Of a stretch of 12,027 nucleotides of DNA, positions 1 to 6,686 are shown in pieces. This stretch comes from UBA8110 sp964597275 (lineage in GTDB: Bacteria; SAR324; NAC60-12): assembly GCA_964597275.1 (NCBI GenBank), contig CAZQXS010000116.1, positions 1 through 12,027 of the forward strand, written 5' to 3'. A program made the translations under genes and the position numbers. Each line of letters begins with the position of its first letter. Within the stretch, counting starts at the first letter, position 1. Below the pieces are notes generated by a model. The model was not told the DNA's origin and made no database searches. It saw only the letters and a program-made list of their open reading frames with translations.

Positions 1-860
1 CCGACGCCGAGTTCGTCCAGCAGCTCAACATGGCAGGCTACATCGAGGAACTCAACGCCGCGGACTTCCCGTTCGACGATTTCGTCTATGACGACTTCAA
101 GAATTTCCCCGGACACTGGCAGGACGGCAAGCTCTGGTCGGCGATGGTGCGCTACGGCCACCTTGGGGTGTCGTACAACACCCAGCACGTCTCCGCTGCC
201 GAGGCGATGTCCTACTCCGTGTTCTGGAACTCCAAGCTCAAGGGCAAGGTCGGGCACTTCGACTGGCACCTGCCCAGCCTCGGCATGATGAGCCTCTACG
301 AGGGCAACAACCGCCCCGGACCCTTCAACATCAGCGGCTCTGCGTGGGACAAGGTGCAGGAGACCACCATGAGCCTGCGCCCGCAGGTCGGCGGCTTCTT
401 CGACTACGGCGGCACCTTCTCGTCCATGAAGAACGGCGAGATGCACGCCATCTGCGGCATTGGCGACTGGATCACGGGCGTGCTGGAGCGCGACGGCGCT
501 CCGGTGGCCAGCGTGGTGCCCAAGGAGGGCGGCATCCAGTGGACCGAGTCCTACTGCCTCGGCAAAGGCTCCGGCAAGGCGGACCTGGTCAACAAGTTCA
601 TGAAGTACATGCTCTCTCCGACAGGGCAGGTGAAGTCCGCGCGGATGGCCGCCTATCCGGGCTTCTGCGTGACCCAAAGCGGGATGAGGGCGCTGCAAGC
701 CGCCGATCCCAAGGAAGCCGCCCGCACCGGACAGGTGAGCGGAGCCGCCAACAACCCGGTCACGCTCATCAAGAATGGACGCATCCACTACCGCGACATT
801 CCGGTGCAGCAAAGCCTGGAGGACTGGAACGACTTCTGGTCCGAATACAAGAACGCCTGA
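1..860 (+). CDS. ABC transporter periplasmic solute-binding protein, PotD/polyamine-like (5'-truncated)
   Basis: This is the C-terminal ~285 residues of a periplasmic binding protein that would capture a small solute for the permeases and ATPase downstream. The reading frame is open from base 3 through the left edge, so the true start and signal peptide lie outside; family members are usually ~340-370 residues. Numbered from the internal Met codon at base 30, the segment PKEGG (164-168) followed by W171 and E173 matches the PotD/PotF region where a Trp and an acidic residue contact the polyamine. GDW (145-147) is another family-like element. In PotD the acidic residue is Asp, here it is Glu, so the ligand may differ. 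The two permease genes and the ATPase that follow support the assignment. The class is confident. The substrate is unknown: polyamine, opine, aminophosphonate and other cationic or zwitterionic solutes are all possible. Confidence 0.88.
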   Translation, partial: DAEFVQQLNMAGYIEELNAADFPFDDFVYDDFKNFPGHWQDGKLWSAMVRYGHLGVSYNTQHVSAAEAMSYSVFWNSKLKGKVGHFDWHLPSLGMMSLYEGNNRPGPFNISGSAWDKVQETTMSLRPQVGGFFDYGGTFSSMKNGEMHAICGIGDWITGVLERDGAPVASVVPKEGGIQWTESYCLGKGSGKADLVNKFMKYMLSPTGQVKSARMAAYPGFCVTQSGMRALQAADPKEAARTGQVSGAANNPVTLIKNGRIHYRDIPVQQSLEDWNDFWSEYKNA

Positions 861-885
861 TCAGCGGCGCAACCGTGCCCTTGGA

Positions 886-914
886 GTGGGGCGGTTCCAG
901 CACAGCGGAGCCGC
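886..914 (+). repeat. Dispersed hairpin repeat, copy 1 (GTGGGGCGG...GCGGAGCCGC)
   Basis: A 29-nt sequence that recurs at 5713-5741 with 25 of 29 identical positions by eye. It can fold through GCGG.. and ..CCGC arms. It lies 26 bases after the stop of the binding-protein gene. In both copies it is followed by CACGAAT and then GAGCCAC(C/G)GATT, so a composite block rather than a lone hairpin is shared. The function is unknown; it may be a REP-type element or act in transcript-end stabilisation. Confidence 0.7.
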
Positions 915-942
915 TCTCTCCTTGCGCACGAATCCAAAGGAA

Positions 943-1012
943 GAGCCACCGATTGACGCAGATGCCCACGGATTGAGGATGTTTCTGTGTGACCCGTGAG
1001 AATCCGTGGCAA
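943..1012. repeat. Imperfect palindromic intergenic repeat of the CCACGGATT type
   Basis: GCCACCGATT at 945-954 is complementary in 9 of 10 positions to AATCCGTGGC at 1001-1010. A second internal arm, CACGGATT (967-974), could pair with the same right arm. The word content (CCACGGATT, ACGCAGAT, TCTGTGTG, AATCCGTGG) is that of a degenerate intergenic repeat class I recall from many bacterial genomes. A related block lies at 5809-5843. The 861-1056 gap holds nothing else I can support: no clear ORF, no convincing promoter, and no T-tract terminator. Confidence 0.6.
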
Positions 1013-1056
1013 ATTAGTTCTCCGCTTGACCTGAATTCTTTGAGTTCTCCTGAATC

Positions 1057-1917
1057 TTGAACACCTCCTCACCCGCACGAAAAACCGTCAGCCTCTACGG
1101 CCTCACCTGGTCCATGCCGATGCTGGTGTGGCAGCTGCTGTTTTTCGTCTTCCCGCTTTGCTTTCTGGTCGCGCTCAGCTTCTGGGTGGTGCGCAACTAC
1201 CGCATGACCCCGGATTTTGATCCGGTCAACTGGATCAAGATGTTCAAGAAGGGCTACTTCTGGGACGCCTACTACCGCACCTTCGGGATGGCCTTGGTTT
1301 CCACAGCGGTGACGACCCTGCTGGCCTTTCCGTGTGCTTACGCGCTGGCGTTCAAGGTGTCCGCAACCGTGCGGCGCTGGGCGATTTTTCTGCTGATCAT
1401 CCCGTTTTTCACCAGCTACCTCGTGCGGGCCTACTCGTGGCAGGTGATCTTGGGCACCAAGGGCGTGATCAACGGCTTCCTCGCCTACTTCGGGCTGGGG
1501 CCGTATGTGATGCTCAACAACCTCTTTGGCACGGTCGTGGGCTACCTCACGCTCTGCCTGCCGCTGGTGGTGGTGCTTCAGTTGATGAGCCTTGCCAGCA
1601 TTGACCCGCGATTGGTCGAAGCCGCCCGCAACCTCGGCTGCGGACGCATCCGGACGGTGTTTTCGGTGATCATCCCTCTCGCCAAGATCGGGCTGATCAT
1701 CGGCGCCGTGTTCTGCTTCATCCTCTCCTTCGGGGATTTTGTGAGTCCGTACTACCTCGGCGGCAGCAAGCCCCCGACCCTGAGCATCCTCATCATTGAC
1801 ACGACGAAATCCGGACAGCAGTGGCCGCGTGCGGCAGTGGTTGCGCTGACGATGATCGCCACGCTGCTGGCGGTCGCCTTTACCGCCGTGAGTGCCGCGT
1901 ACCGGAGGCCGAAGTGA
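1057..1917 (+). CDS. ABC transporter permease, PotB-like
   Basis: This inner-membrane permease (286 aa) forms half of the translocation channel of the importer. About six hydrophobic segments are visible, at roughly 21-45, 77-99, 108-128, 155-178, 210-232 and 258-281. The cytoplasmic EAA loop that docks the ATPase is at EAARNLG (188-194), followed ~10 residues later by IIP. The stretch PFFTSYLVRAYSW (116-128) is typical of PotB-type permeases. The only long start is TTG at 1057, two codons after an in-frame stop and without a clear Shine-Dalgarno. ATG at 1114 (residue 20) is an alternative that would shorten the cytoplasmic N-terminus. The gene is separated from the binding protein by a 196-base repeat-containing gap and overlaps the next permease. 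The family assignment is secure; the substrate is not. Confidence 0.93.
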   Translation: MNTSSPARKTVSLYGLTWSMPMLVWQLLFFVFPLCFLVALSFWVVRNYRMTPDFDPVNWIKMFKKGYFWDAYYRTFGMALVSTAVTTLLAFPCAYALAFKVSATVRRWAIFLLIIPFFTSYLVRAYSWQVILGTKGVINGFLAYFGLGPYVMLNNLFGTVVGYLTLCLPLVVVLQLMSLASIDPRLVEAARNLGCGRIRTVFSVIIPLAKIGLIIGAVFCFILSFGDFVSPYYLGGSKPPTLSILIIDTTKSGQQWPRAAVVALTMIATLLAVAFTAVSAAYRRPK

Positions 1918-2714
1918 CCGAGTCCCGCACCTCGCTGTTTTTCTTGCGCGGCTACATTTTCGTGGTCTTCGCCTTCGTGTTTGCCCCGATCTTGGCGAGC
2001 TTCGTCTTCTCGTTCAACTCCGACCGCTTTCCCAGCCTCCCGCTCGGTCACTTCACGCTGAAGTGGTACGAGACGATTTTCAGCGATCCGGACGTGTGGG
2101 ACGCATTCCGCGTGAGTCTGACCGTTTCGGTTTCGGTGGGTCTCCTCTCCACACTGATCGGCTTCTGCACCGCCTACACCGATTTCCGCTACCGCTTTTT
2201 CGGCAAGAACGCCTACCTCGCGCTGGCCTTGCTGCCGCCGACCATCCCGCTCGTGATCATGGGACTCGCCATGCTCGCGCTGCTGTCGCGCATTGGCCTG
2301 TCCGGGGCGGTGCATTCGATCATCGTCAGCCACGTCGTGCTGTGTTCGCCCTTTGCGATGGCGATTGTGCGGATGCGGCTCGCGCAGATGGACCCGCAGT
2401 TGGAAGCGGCGGCGTGGAATCTTGGCGCATCGGAATGGCGGGCGATGGCCACCGTGATCCTGCCCTTCACGCGCCCCGCGCTCATTTCCGCGCTCTGCCT
2501 GACGATGGCGGTCAGCTTCGATGAATTCGCGGTTGCGTGGTTCGTGTCCGGGCTGAACAAGACCGTGCCCGTCATCATCCTCGAAATCCTGCAAGGCAAC
2601 GTGGACCCGCAGATCAACGCCATCGGCACCCTCGTCTTCATCATCTCGATCACGCTGGTGGTGATCGCGCAAGTCCTCTTCATGACCCGAACGCCTAAAG
2701 CCACCCATGCCTGA
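1914..2714 (+). CDS. ABC transporter permease, PotC-like
   Basis: This is the second inner-membrane permease of the importer (266 aa), pairing with the PotB-like protein. The GTG start at 1914 overlaps the upstream stop as GTGA and is preceded by GGAGG (1904-1908) at 5-base spacing. This gives translational coupling and firmly sets the start; a longer frame begins at 1821 inside the upstream gene but lacks such support. Hydrophobic segments are seen at ~14-33, 66-88, 100-124, 133-152, 187-212 and 236-257. The EAA loop is EAAAWNLG (164-171) followed by ILPF. The sequence from LALLPPTIPLVIMGLAMLAL to the EAA loop is characteristic of PotC-type subunits. Its product should form a heterodimer with the upstream permease in a 1:1 complex, energised by the ATPase encoded after the palindromic spacer. 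Confidence 0.94.
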   Translation: MTESRTSLFFLRGYIFVVFAFVFAPILASFVFSFNSDRFPSLPLGHFTLKWYETIFSDPDVWDAFRVSLTVSVSVGLLSTLIGFCTAYTDFRYRFFGKNAYLALALLPPTIPLVIMGLAMLALLSRIGLSGAVHSIIVSHVVLCSPFAMAIVRMRLAQMDPQLEAAAWNLGASEWRAMATVILPFTRPALISALCLTMAVSFDEFAVAWFVSGLNKTVPVIILEILQGNVDPQINAIGTLVFIISITLVVIAQVLFMTRTPKATHA

Positions 2715-2746
2715 AGGTGTCGGACCGAGAGCCATATCCGGAAACC

Positions 2747-2809
2747 CCGTTCGCCCTGAGCCTGTCGAAGGGCCGTCCGTTCATGCTTCGACACGCTCAG
2801 CACGAACGG
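2747..2809. repeat. Long imperfect inverted repeat (CGTTCGCCCTGAG...CTCAGCACGAACG type)
   Basis: CCGTTCG (2747-2753) pairs with CGAACGG (2803-2809). CTGAGCCTGTCGAAG (2756-2770) pairs with CTTCGACACGCTCAG (2786-2800) with one mismatch. The loop is 2771-2785. This matches a palindrome I recall as widespread in proteobacterial intergenic regions; I could not search for it. It sits between the PotC-like and ATPase genes, splitting an otherwise compact operon, and in RNA would form a stable stem. No T-tract follows, so it is not an obvious intrinsic terminator. It could attenuate or protect the upstream message. Confidence 0.8.
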
Positions 2810-2867
2810 TAAGCAGCGACATTGAAATTTTCACATCATCACCCAAAACGTTTCCCAAGCATCTCCC

Positions 2868-3956
2868 GTGAGTGACCCACTCGTAATTTTCAGCAACGTC
2901 GTCAAGCGCTTTGGCGACTTTATCGCCGTCCAGCGCCTGAATCTGGAAATCCACCCCGGCGAGTTCGTCGCCATCATGGGACCGTCGGGCTGCGGCAAGA
3001 CCACCACCCTGCGGATGCTCGCCGGGCTCGAACAGCCCAGCGAGGGCGAGATCCGCATTTCCGGACAGGTGATGAACGAGGTCAGCCCCTCGGAGCGCGA
3101 CACGCCGATGGTCTGGCAGTCGCTCGCGCTCTTTCCGTTTCTGAACGTGGTCCAGAACGTCGAATTCGGGCTGAAGATGCGGGGCGTGGACGCGGCCACT
3201 CGGCAGCACAAGTCCATGGAGTGGCTGGAGCGGCTGGGCATTGCCGAGTTTGCACAACGCGACGTGAGCCTGCTTTCCGGAGGGCAGCGGCAGCGGGTGG
3301 CCTTGGCGCGGGCGCTGGTCACGGAGCCGGAAATCCTCTTGCTCGACGAACCCCTCAGCGCCCTCGACGCGCATCTCGTGATCCACATGCAGGGTGTGCT
3401 GACGCGGCTCCAGAAGGAACTCGGCATCACCTTTGTTTACGTCACCCACAGCCAGTCCGAAGCCTTTGCGATGGCGGATCGCGTGGTGATCATGAACGAC
3501 GGCGCGGTCATGCAGGTCGGTGCCCCGCAGGCCGTGTACCGCAATCCGGCGAACCGCTTTGTCGCCGAGTTCGTGGGCACCAACAACATCCTCTCTGGAA
3601 CCGCGCAGTCCGTTGCGTCCGGAGCCGTCACGCTGGAAACCGACCTCGGCACCTTTCGGGTGCAGCCCTCCGCAGGGCAGTCGGTGGCGGAAGGCGCGTC
3701 GTGCAGCTTCGTGATCGGGGCCGATCACGTCCTGCTCACGCCCGAATCCGAGGCGTTGGAAAACCGCATCCCGTGCAGCCTGATCAGCGAAGAGTTTGTG
3801 GGGTCGGTGGTGACGCTCTACTTCGAGACCGCCTCCGGCTCCGAATTCCGCGTCCAGAAGCAGCAGCGCGAGCTGGACACGCTCAACCTGCAAATCGGCG
3901 AAACCGTCTGGGCCTCGTGGGAAACCCAACACGCCTACCTGCTTCCCGAAAACTGA
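2868..3956 (+). CDS. ABC transporter ATP-binding protein, PotA-like
   Basis: This cytoplasmic ATPase (362 aa) powers the importer. The nucleotide-binding domain is complete: Walker A GPSGCGKTT (38-46), Q-loop Gln84 (VWQSLALFP), signature LSGGQ (136-140), Walker B ILLLDEP (156-162), D-loop SALD (164-167) and switch His194. The usual THDQ is THSQ here. Residues ~240-360 form a C-terminal TOBE-type region typical of PotA/FbpC/MalK-like importers and often regulatory. The GTG start at 2868 has no recognisable Shine-Dalgarno upstream. It lies 153 bases after the permease stop, across the palindromic element at 2747-2809. The acyl-CoA synthetase gene begins six bases after its stop, indicating co-transcription. 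The role as importer ATPase is secure; polyamine specificity is only inferred from family resemblance. Confidence 0.95.
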   Translation: MSDPLVIFSNVVKRFGDFIAVQRLNLEIHPGEFVAIMGPSGCGKTTTLRMLAGLEQPSEGEIRISGQVMNEVSPSERDTPMVWQSLALFPFLNVVQNVEFGLKMRGVDAATRQHKSMEWLERLGIAEFAQRDVSLLSGGQRQRVALARALVTEPEILLLDEPLSALDAHLVIHMQGVLTRLQKELGITFVYVTHSQSEAFAMADRVVIMNDGAVMQVGAPQAVYRNPANRFVAEFVGTNNILSGTAQSVASGAVTLETDLGTFRVQPSAGQSVAEGASCSFVIGADHVLLTPESEALENRIPCSLISEEFVGSVVTLYFETASGSEFRVQKQQRELDTLNLQIGETVWASWETQHAYLLPEN

Positions 3957-3962
3957 ATCCAA

Positions 3963-5591
3963 ATGATGCCCATGCCAACATCCCAAGATTTCCTGCAACC
4001 CCGTGATTGCAATCACCAGCCGCTCTCGCCCCTGACCTTTCTGGAGCGCAGCGCGTGGATTCACCGCAGCAAGCCTGCCGTGATTCACGGCGAGCAGCGC
4101 TTCACCTACCCGGAACTGTTTGAGCGCAGCCGACGGCTGGCCTCCGCGCTGGCGGGGCTGGGCGTGGGTTACGGCGACACGGTTTCGGCGATGCTGCCCA
4201 ACGTTCCGCCTTTGCTGGAGGGGCACTTCGGGGTTCCGGCGTTGGGTGCGGTGCTGAACGCGCTCAACATCCGCCTGGACGCGCCGACCATTGCGCACAT
4301 CCTCGACCACGGCGGAGCCAAGGTGTTGATCACCGACACCGAGTTCGCTCCCGTCATCAAGGAAGCGCTGGCCCTGGCGAAATCGAATCCGGTGGTGGTG
4401 GACTACGCCGACCCGACGGCCCCGGAAGGAGAGCGGTTGGGCACACTCGATTACGAGGAGTTCTTGGCCTCCGGGAATCCGGAGCATCCGTGGGAACTGC
4501 CCAAGCACGAGTGGGACAGCATTTCGCTGAACTACACCTCCGGCACCACCGGAAACCCCAAGGGCGTGCTGTTTCACCACCGAGGCGCGTACCTCGCCGG
4601 ACTCTGCAATCCGCTCACCTTCGGCATGACCCCGGAGACGGTCTATCTCTGGACGCTGCCGATGTTCCACTGCAACGGCTGGTGCTACACCTGGGGCGTC
4701 ACGGCGGTGGGCGGCACGCACGTCTGTTTGCGCAAGTTCGATCCGGCCCAAGTATTTTCGCTGTTGCAGGAGCATCGCGTGACCCACCTCTGCGGGGCGC
4801 CGATCATCCTCAACGCACTCGCCAACGCCCCGGAAGCCGAGGGCTTGCGCTTTGAGCAGCGCATCCGCATCGCCACGGGCGGAGCCGCGCCGCCCAGCCA
4901 GGTCATCGCCGCGATGGAGCCGATGAACTTTGAGGTCATCCACCTCTACGGACTCACCGAATCCTACGGACCTGCGACCGTGTGCGAGTGGCAGCCCGAA
5001 TGGAACGAACTCGACTTGCAGGGACGTGCCGCAAAAACGGCCCGGCAGGGGGTCATCTACCCCAGCCTCCGCGAAGCGCAGGTGCTGGATCAGGACTCCG
5101 GGAACCCCGTGCCTGCCGACGGAGCAACGATTGGCGAAATCGTGCTGCGCGGAAGCACGATCATGAAGGGCTACCACGCCAATCCGGCAGCGACCGAGGA
5201 AGCCTTCGCCGGAGGGTGGTACCACACGGGCGACCTTGCGGTCATGCACCCGGACGGCTACCTGGAGGTCAAGGACCGCTCCAAGGACATCATCATTTCC
5301 GGCGGCGAAAACATCTCCAGCCTCGAAGTCGAGGAGGCACTTTACAAACACCCCGCCGTGCTGGAAGTCGCGGTGGTGGCGCGTCCGGATGAAAAATGGG
5401 GCGAGACCCCCTGCGCCTTCGTGACGCTCAAGCCCGGACAGTCCGCCACCGAGGCGGACCTGATCGCCTTCTGCCGCGACAACCTTGCGCACTACAAGTG
5501 CCCGCGCACCGTGGTCTTCGCCGAACTCCCCAAAACCTCCACCGGAAAAATCCAGAAGCACGTCCTCCGGGAACAGGCGCTGCAACTCTAG
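3963..5591 (+). CDS. AMP-forming acyl-CoA synthetase / acyl-CoA ligase (medium-chain or DmdB-like group)
   Basis: This protein (542 aa) should activate a carboxylic acid with ATP to an acyl-adenylate and then to the CoA thioester in the cytoplasm. All adenylate-forming motifs are present: the phosphate loop YTSGTTGNPKG (191-201), YGLTE (329-333), YHTGD (420-424), DRSKDIIISGGENIS (438-452) including Arg439, and the catalytic Lys529 in STGKIQK. The N-terminal LTFLERSA and LNALNIRLDAPTI sequences resemble the ~540-residue group that includes medium-chain ligases and methylmercaptopropionate-CoA ligase (DmdB); this is recalled, not searched. ATG codons at 3963, 3966 and 3972 are all possible starts, none with a strong Shine-Dalgarno. 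It follows the ATPase gene by six bases, so it may act on the imported solute. No other catabolic gene is present to fix the substrate. Confidence 0.93.
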   Translation: MMPMPTSQDFLQPRDCNHQPLSPLTFLERSAWIHRSKPAVIHGEQRFTYPELFERSRRLASALAGLGVGYGDTVSAMLPNVPPLLEGHFGVPALGAVLNALNIRLDAPTIAHILDHGGAKVLITDTEFAPVIKEALALAKSNPVVVDYADPTAPEGERLGTLDYEEFLASGNPEHPWELPKHEWDSISLNYTSGTTGNPKGVLFHHRGAYLAGLCNPLTFGMTPETVYLWTLPMFHCNGWCYTWGVTAVGGTHVCLRKFDPAQVFSLLQEHRVTHLCGAPIILNALANAPEAEGLRFEQRIRIATGGAAPPSQVIAAMEPMNFEVIHLYGLTESYGPATVCEWQPEWNELDLQGRAAKTARQGVIYPSLREAQVLDQDSGNPVPADGATIGEIVLRGSTIMKGYHANPAATEEAFAGGWYHTGDLAVMHPDGYLEVKDRSKDIIISGGENISSLEVEEALYKHPAVLEVAVVARPDEKWGETPCAFVTLKPGQSATEADLIAFCRDNLAHYKCPRTVVFAELPKTSTGKIQKHVLREQALQL

Positions 5592-5621
5592 AGTATCTTC
5601 AGGGATTGCGGCTTCAAGATC

Positions 5622-5706
5622 GTCATTCCGGGCGGAGCGGAGCGGAGGCCCGGAATCCAGAGCAAACGGCCGTGTGTTACTGGATTCCCGCCTGCGCGGG
5701 AATGAC
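5622..5706. repeat. Inverted pair of GTCATTCC...GGAATCCAG repeats
   Basis: GTCATTCC (5622-5629) is the exact reverse complement of GGAATGAC (5699-5706). GGAATCCAG (5652-5660) is the exact reverse complement of CTGGATTCC (5680-5688). The left copy has its own CCGGGC (5628-5633)/GCCCGG (5648-5653) stem. The right copy has a TTCCCGC/GCGGGAA stem. It resembles the GTCATTCCCGCG...CGGGAATCCAG intergenic repeat I recall as common in many bacteria, arranged as a facing pair about 85 bp long. It starts 30 bases after the synthetase stop codon, where it could stabilise or end the transcript. Confidence 0.8.
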
Positions 5707-5712
5707 AACGAG

Positions 5713-5741
5713 GTGGGGCGGCTCAAGCGAAGCGGAGCCGC
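5713..5741 (+). repeat. Dispersed hairpin repeat, copy 2 (GTGGGGCGG...GCGGAGCCGC)
   Basis: Second copy of the 29-nt sequence at 886-914. Here the stem is perfect: GGCGGCTC (5717-5724) pairs with GAGCCGCC (5735-5742), extending one base past the repeat. It directly adjoins the GTCATTCC pair, so the two may be parts of one composite element. Confidence 0.72.
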
Positions 5742-5768
5742 CAAGTCCGCCAAGGATCACGAATTTTT

Positions 5769-5798
5769 GCTTCGCGTGGCTTCGCGTCCTTCGTGGCT
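5769..5798 (+). repeat. Short tandem repeat, ~10-base unit CTTCGCGTGG-like
   Basis: Three adjoining ~10-base units are visible: GCTTCGCGTG (5769-5778), GCTTCGCGTC (5779-5788) and a shifted CTTCGTGGCT (5789-5798). The words recall the CTTCGTG-type degenerate intergenic repeats found near CCACGGATT repeats in other genomes. The one here is immediately followed by such a block. Confidence 0.55.
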
Positions 5799-5808
5799 GA
5801 AAAAGCAT

Positions 5809-5843
5809 GAGCCACGGATTACACGGCTGAAAAACCATCCGTG
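5809..5843. repeat. CCACGGATT-type palindromic repeat, second block
   Basis: CACGGAT (5813-5819) pairs with ATCCGTG (5837-5843), and ACACGG (5821-5826) can alternatively pair with CCGTGT (5839-5844). It begins with GAGCCAC(G)GATT, as does the block at 943, and occupies the same order after a GTGGGGCGG hairpin and CACGAAT. Confidence 0.6.
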
Positions 5844-5903
5844 TTCGAGGATTTCGATTACGAGTTCACCGAAGGGTCGGCTGAGTATCGCATCGCTCCG
5901 GCC

Positions 5904-5932
5904 TTGACAGATACCCACATGGGGTATAGGTT
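5904..5932 (+). promoter_or_regulatory. Promoter with internal CsoR-like operator, upstream of the YceI-like gene
   Basis: A perfect -35 box TTGACA (5904-5909) is followed after 17 bases by TAGGTT (5927-5932) as a -10; TATAGG at 15-base spacing is an alternative. The spacer holds the palindrome ATACCCACATGGGGTAT (5911-5927), with half-sites ATACCC and GGGTAT five bases apart. The same arrangement, starting one base after TTGACA, recurs at 7300-7328. From memory, TACC..GGGGTA palindromes are operators of the CsoR copper-sensing repressor family. No such regulator gene is present in the window. The transcription start would be near 5939, giving a ~110-base leader before the ATG at 6051. Confidence 0.68.
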
Positions 5933-5954
5933 GAGAGTTGGTGCGGGGTGTTTT

Positions 5955-5981
5955 CTGGATTTCCGCCTTCGTGAGCATGAC
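5955..5981 (+). repeat. Degenerate half copy of the GTCATTCC-type repeat
   Basis: This 27-nt segment (starting CTGGATTTCCGCC, ending ATGAC) matches 5680-5706 at about 22 of 27 positions. The similarity extends into GAGGTGG just downstream of both. It lies in the predicted 5' untranslated leader of the YceI-like gene, between its promoter and start codon. It looks like a decayed copy of the same mobile repeat. Confidence 0.55.
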
Positions 5982-6050
5982 GATGGAGGTGGAGGGCAGC
6001 CCTCTTGGCACGGTCTTTCCGCCAACTCGGTCTGCGACCCAACGGTGCTT

Positions 6051-6686
6051 ATGCTGCAAAACCCACGAGCCCTGCTGTCCACCACCTTGCTTGGGCTTTT
6101 CCTTGTGCTGGGGGGGCAGCCGCTCCATGCGGAGGAGATCTTCCAACCCGGAGACCACTGCCTTGCGTACCGGGTGGAAGAGACCCTGATTCTGTTCGTG
6201 CCTTCGGTGGTGGTGGGAAAAACCTGCGAAGTCGCGGCACGGGTGGAGCGCAAAGGCGAGCAGGTCCGCTTTGAGGTGAGTTTCCCCATCCGCTCGCTGG
6301 ATTCGGGCAACGGCCTGCGGGACGGAAATGTGGCGGACTCCCTTTCTGTGGACACCCATCCGGACATCCGCTTTGTCAGCGGGTTTCTGACGCTGGAGCA
6401 GGTGGGGGCTGTTCTGAAGCAGGGGAACACCCAACTGCCGGGAGTTCTGGAAGTGGCGGGTGAGTCCCGCGACGTGCAGTTTCCAATTGAACTCTCGCAA
6501 CAAGCCGGGACGTGGGTGGTCACCGGAACGCTGGCGACCTCCTTCACGGCACTGAAGCAGGAAATCCCTACGGTCGTCGGGGGGCTGGTGGCGGATGTCG
6601 AGGACGAACTGGAACTGATGGTCCACCTGCGCTTCGATCAAGTGCAGGGCATGGCGGACTTGCAGGCGGCGGGCGTGAGCCAGTGA
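6051..6686 (+). CDS. YceI-like secreted (periplasmic) protein
   Basis: This 211-residue protein has an N-terminal signal peptide (hydrophobic ~8-22, likely cleavage after LHA at 27) and then a YceI-like body. Family-like features are the strand pattern around FEVSFPIRSLDSG (74-86), RDG (90-92), the THPDIRFVS segment (102-110), LEVAGESRDVQFPIEL (133-148) and a final ELELMVHLRFDQ strand. YceI proteins are periplasmic lipocalin-fold beta-barrels that bind isoprenoid-like lipids; the ligand here is unknown. ATG 6051 is chosen because it opens the signal peptide. An in-frame extension to 5841 would cross the predicted promoter and lacks family similarity. The next gene starts inside its stop (TGATG), so the two are translationally coupled. 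The CsoR-like palindrome in its promoter hints at metal control. Confidence 0.8.
   Translation: MLQNPRALLSTTLLGLFLVLGGQPLHAEEIFQPGDHCLAYRVEETLILFVPSVVVGKTCEVAARVERKGEQVRFEVSFPIRSLDSGNGLRDGNVADSLSVDTHPDIRFVSGFLTLEQVGAVLKQGNTQLPGVLEVAGESRDVQFPIELSQQAGTWVVTGTLATSFTALKQEIPTVVGGLVADVEDELELMVHLRFDQVQGMADLQAAGVSQ

Larger units (their letters stand above)
5592..6050. other. Gene-free 459-base region built mostly of dispersed repeats, ending in a promoter
   Basis: No credible protein gene lies between the acyl-CoA synthetase and the YceI-like gene. The segment contains, in order: an inverted pair of GTCATTCC repeats, a GTGGGGCGG hairpin, a short ~10-base tandem repeat, a CCACGGATT palindrome, a TTGACA promoter with an internal operator-like palindrome, and a degenerate GTCATTCC-type half repeat in the predicted 5' UTR. 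Frames running through this region into the downstream gene are judged fortuitous, because the signal peptide begins at 6051. Confidence 0.65.

Noticed and set aside
1026..1056. TTGACC as a promoter for the PotB-like gene
   Set aside because: No acceptable -10 box at 16-18 bases downstream.
2781..5753. A ~990-codon open frame on the minus strand opposite the ATPase and acyl-CoA synthetase genes
   Set aside because: The + strand frames there carry complete ABC ATPase and acyl-CoA ligase motifs. The antisense translation is Arg/His/Gly-rich without recognisable domains, as expected for a shadow in GC-rich DNA.
5841..6050. N-terminal extension of the YceI-like gene to an ATG at 5841
   Set aside because: It would run through a repeat, a promoter and an operator-like palindrome and bury a clear signal peptide at internal position ~71.
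5938..6189. Cys-rich frame (CLCCKTHEPCC) starting at TTG 5938, near the predicted transcription start
   Set aside because: It overlaps a repeat copy and then the YceI-like gene in another frame, starts with TTG and lacks a ribosome site. The Cys cluster most likely arises from the overlapping signal-peptide coding sequence.
6512..6685. Upstream extension of the beta-barrel gene into the YceI-like gene
   Set aside because: The extension is low-complexity Gly/Arg sequence lying inside another gene, and the signal peptide begins at 6686.
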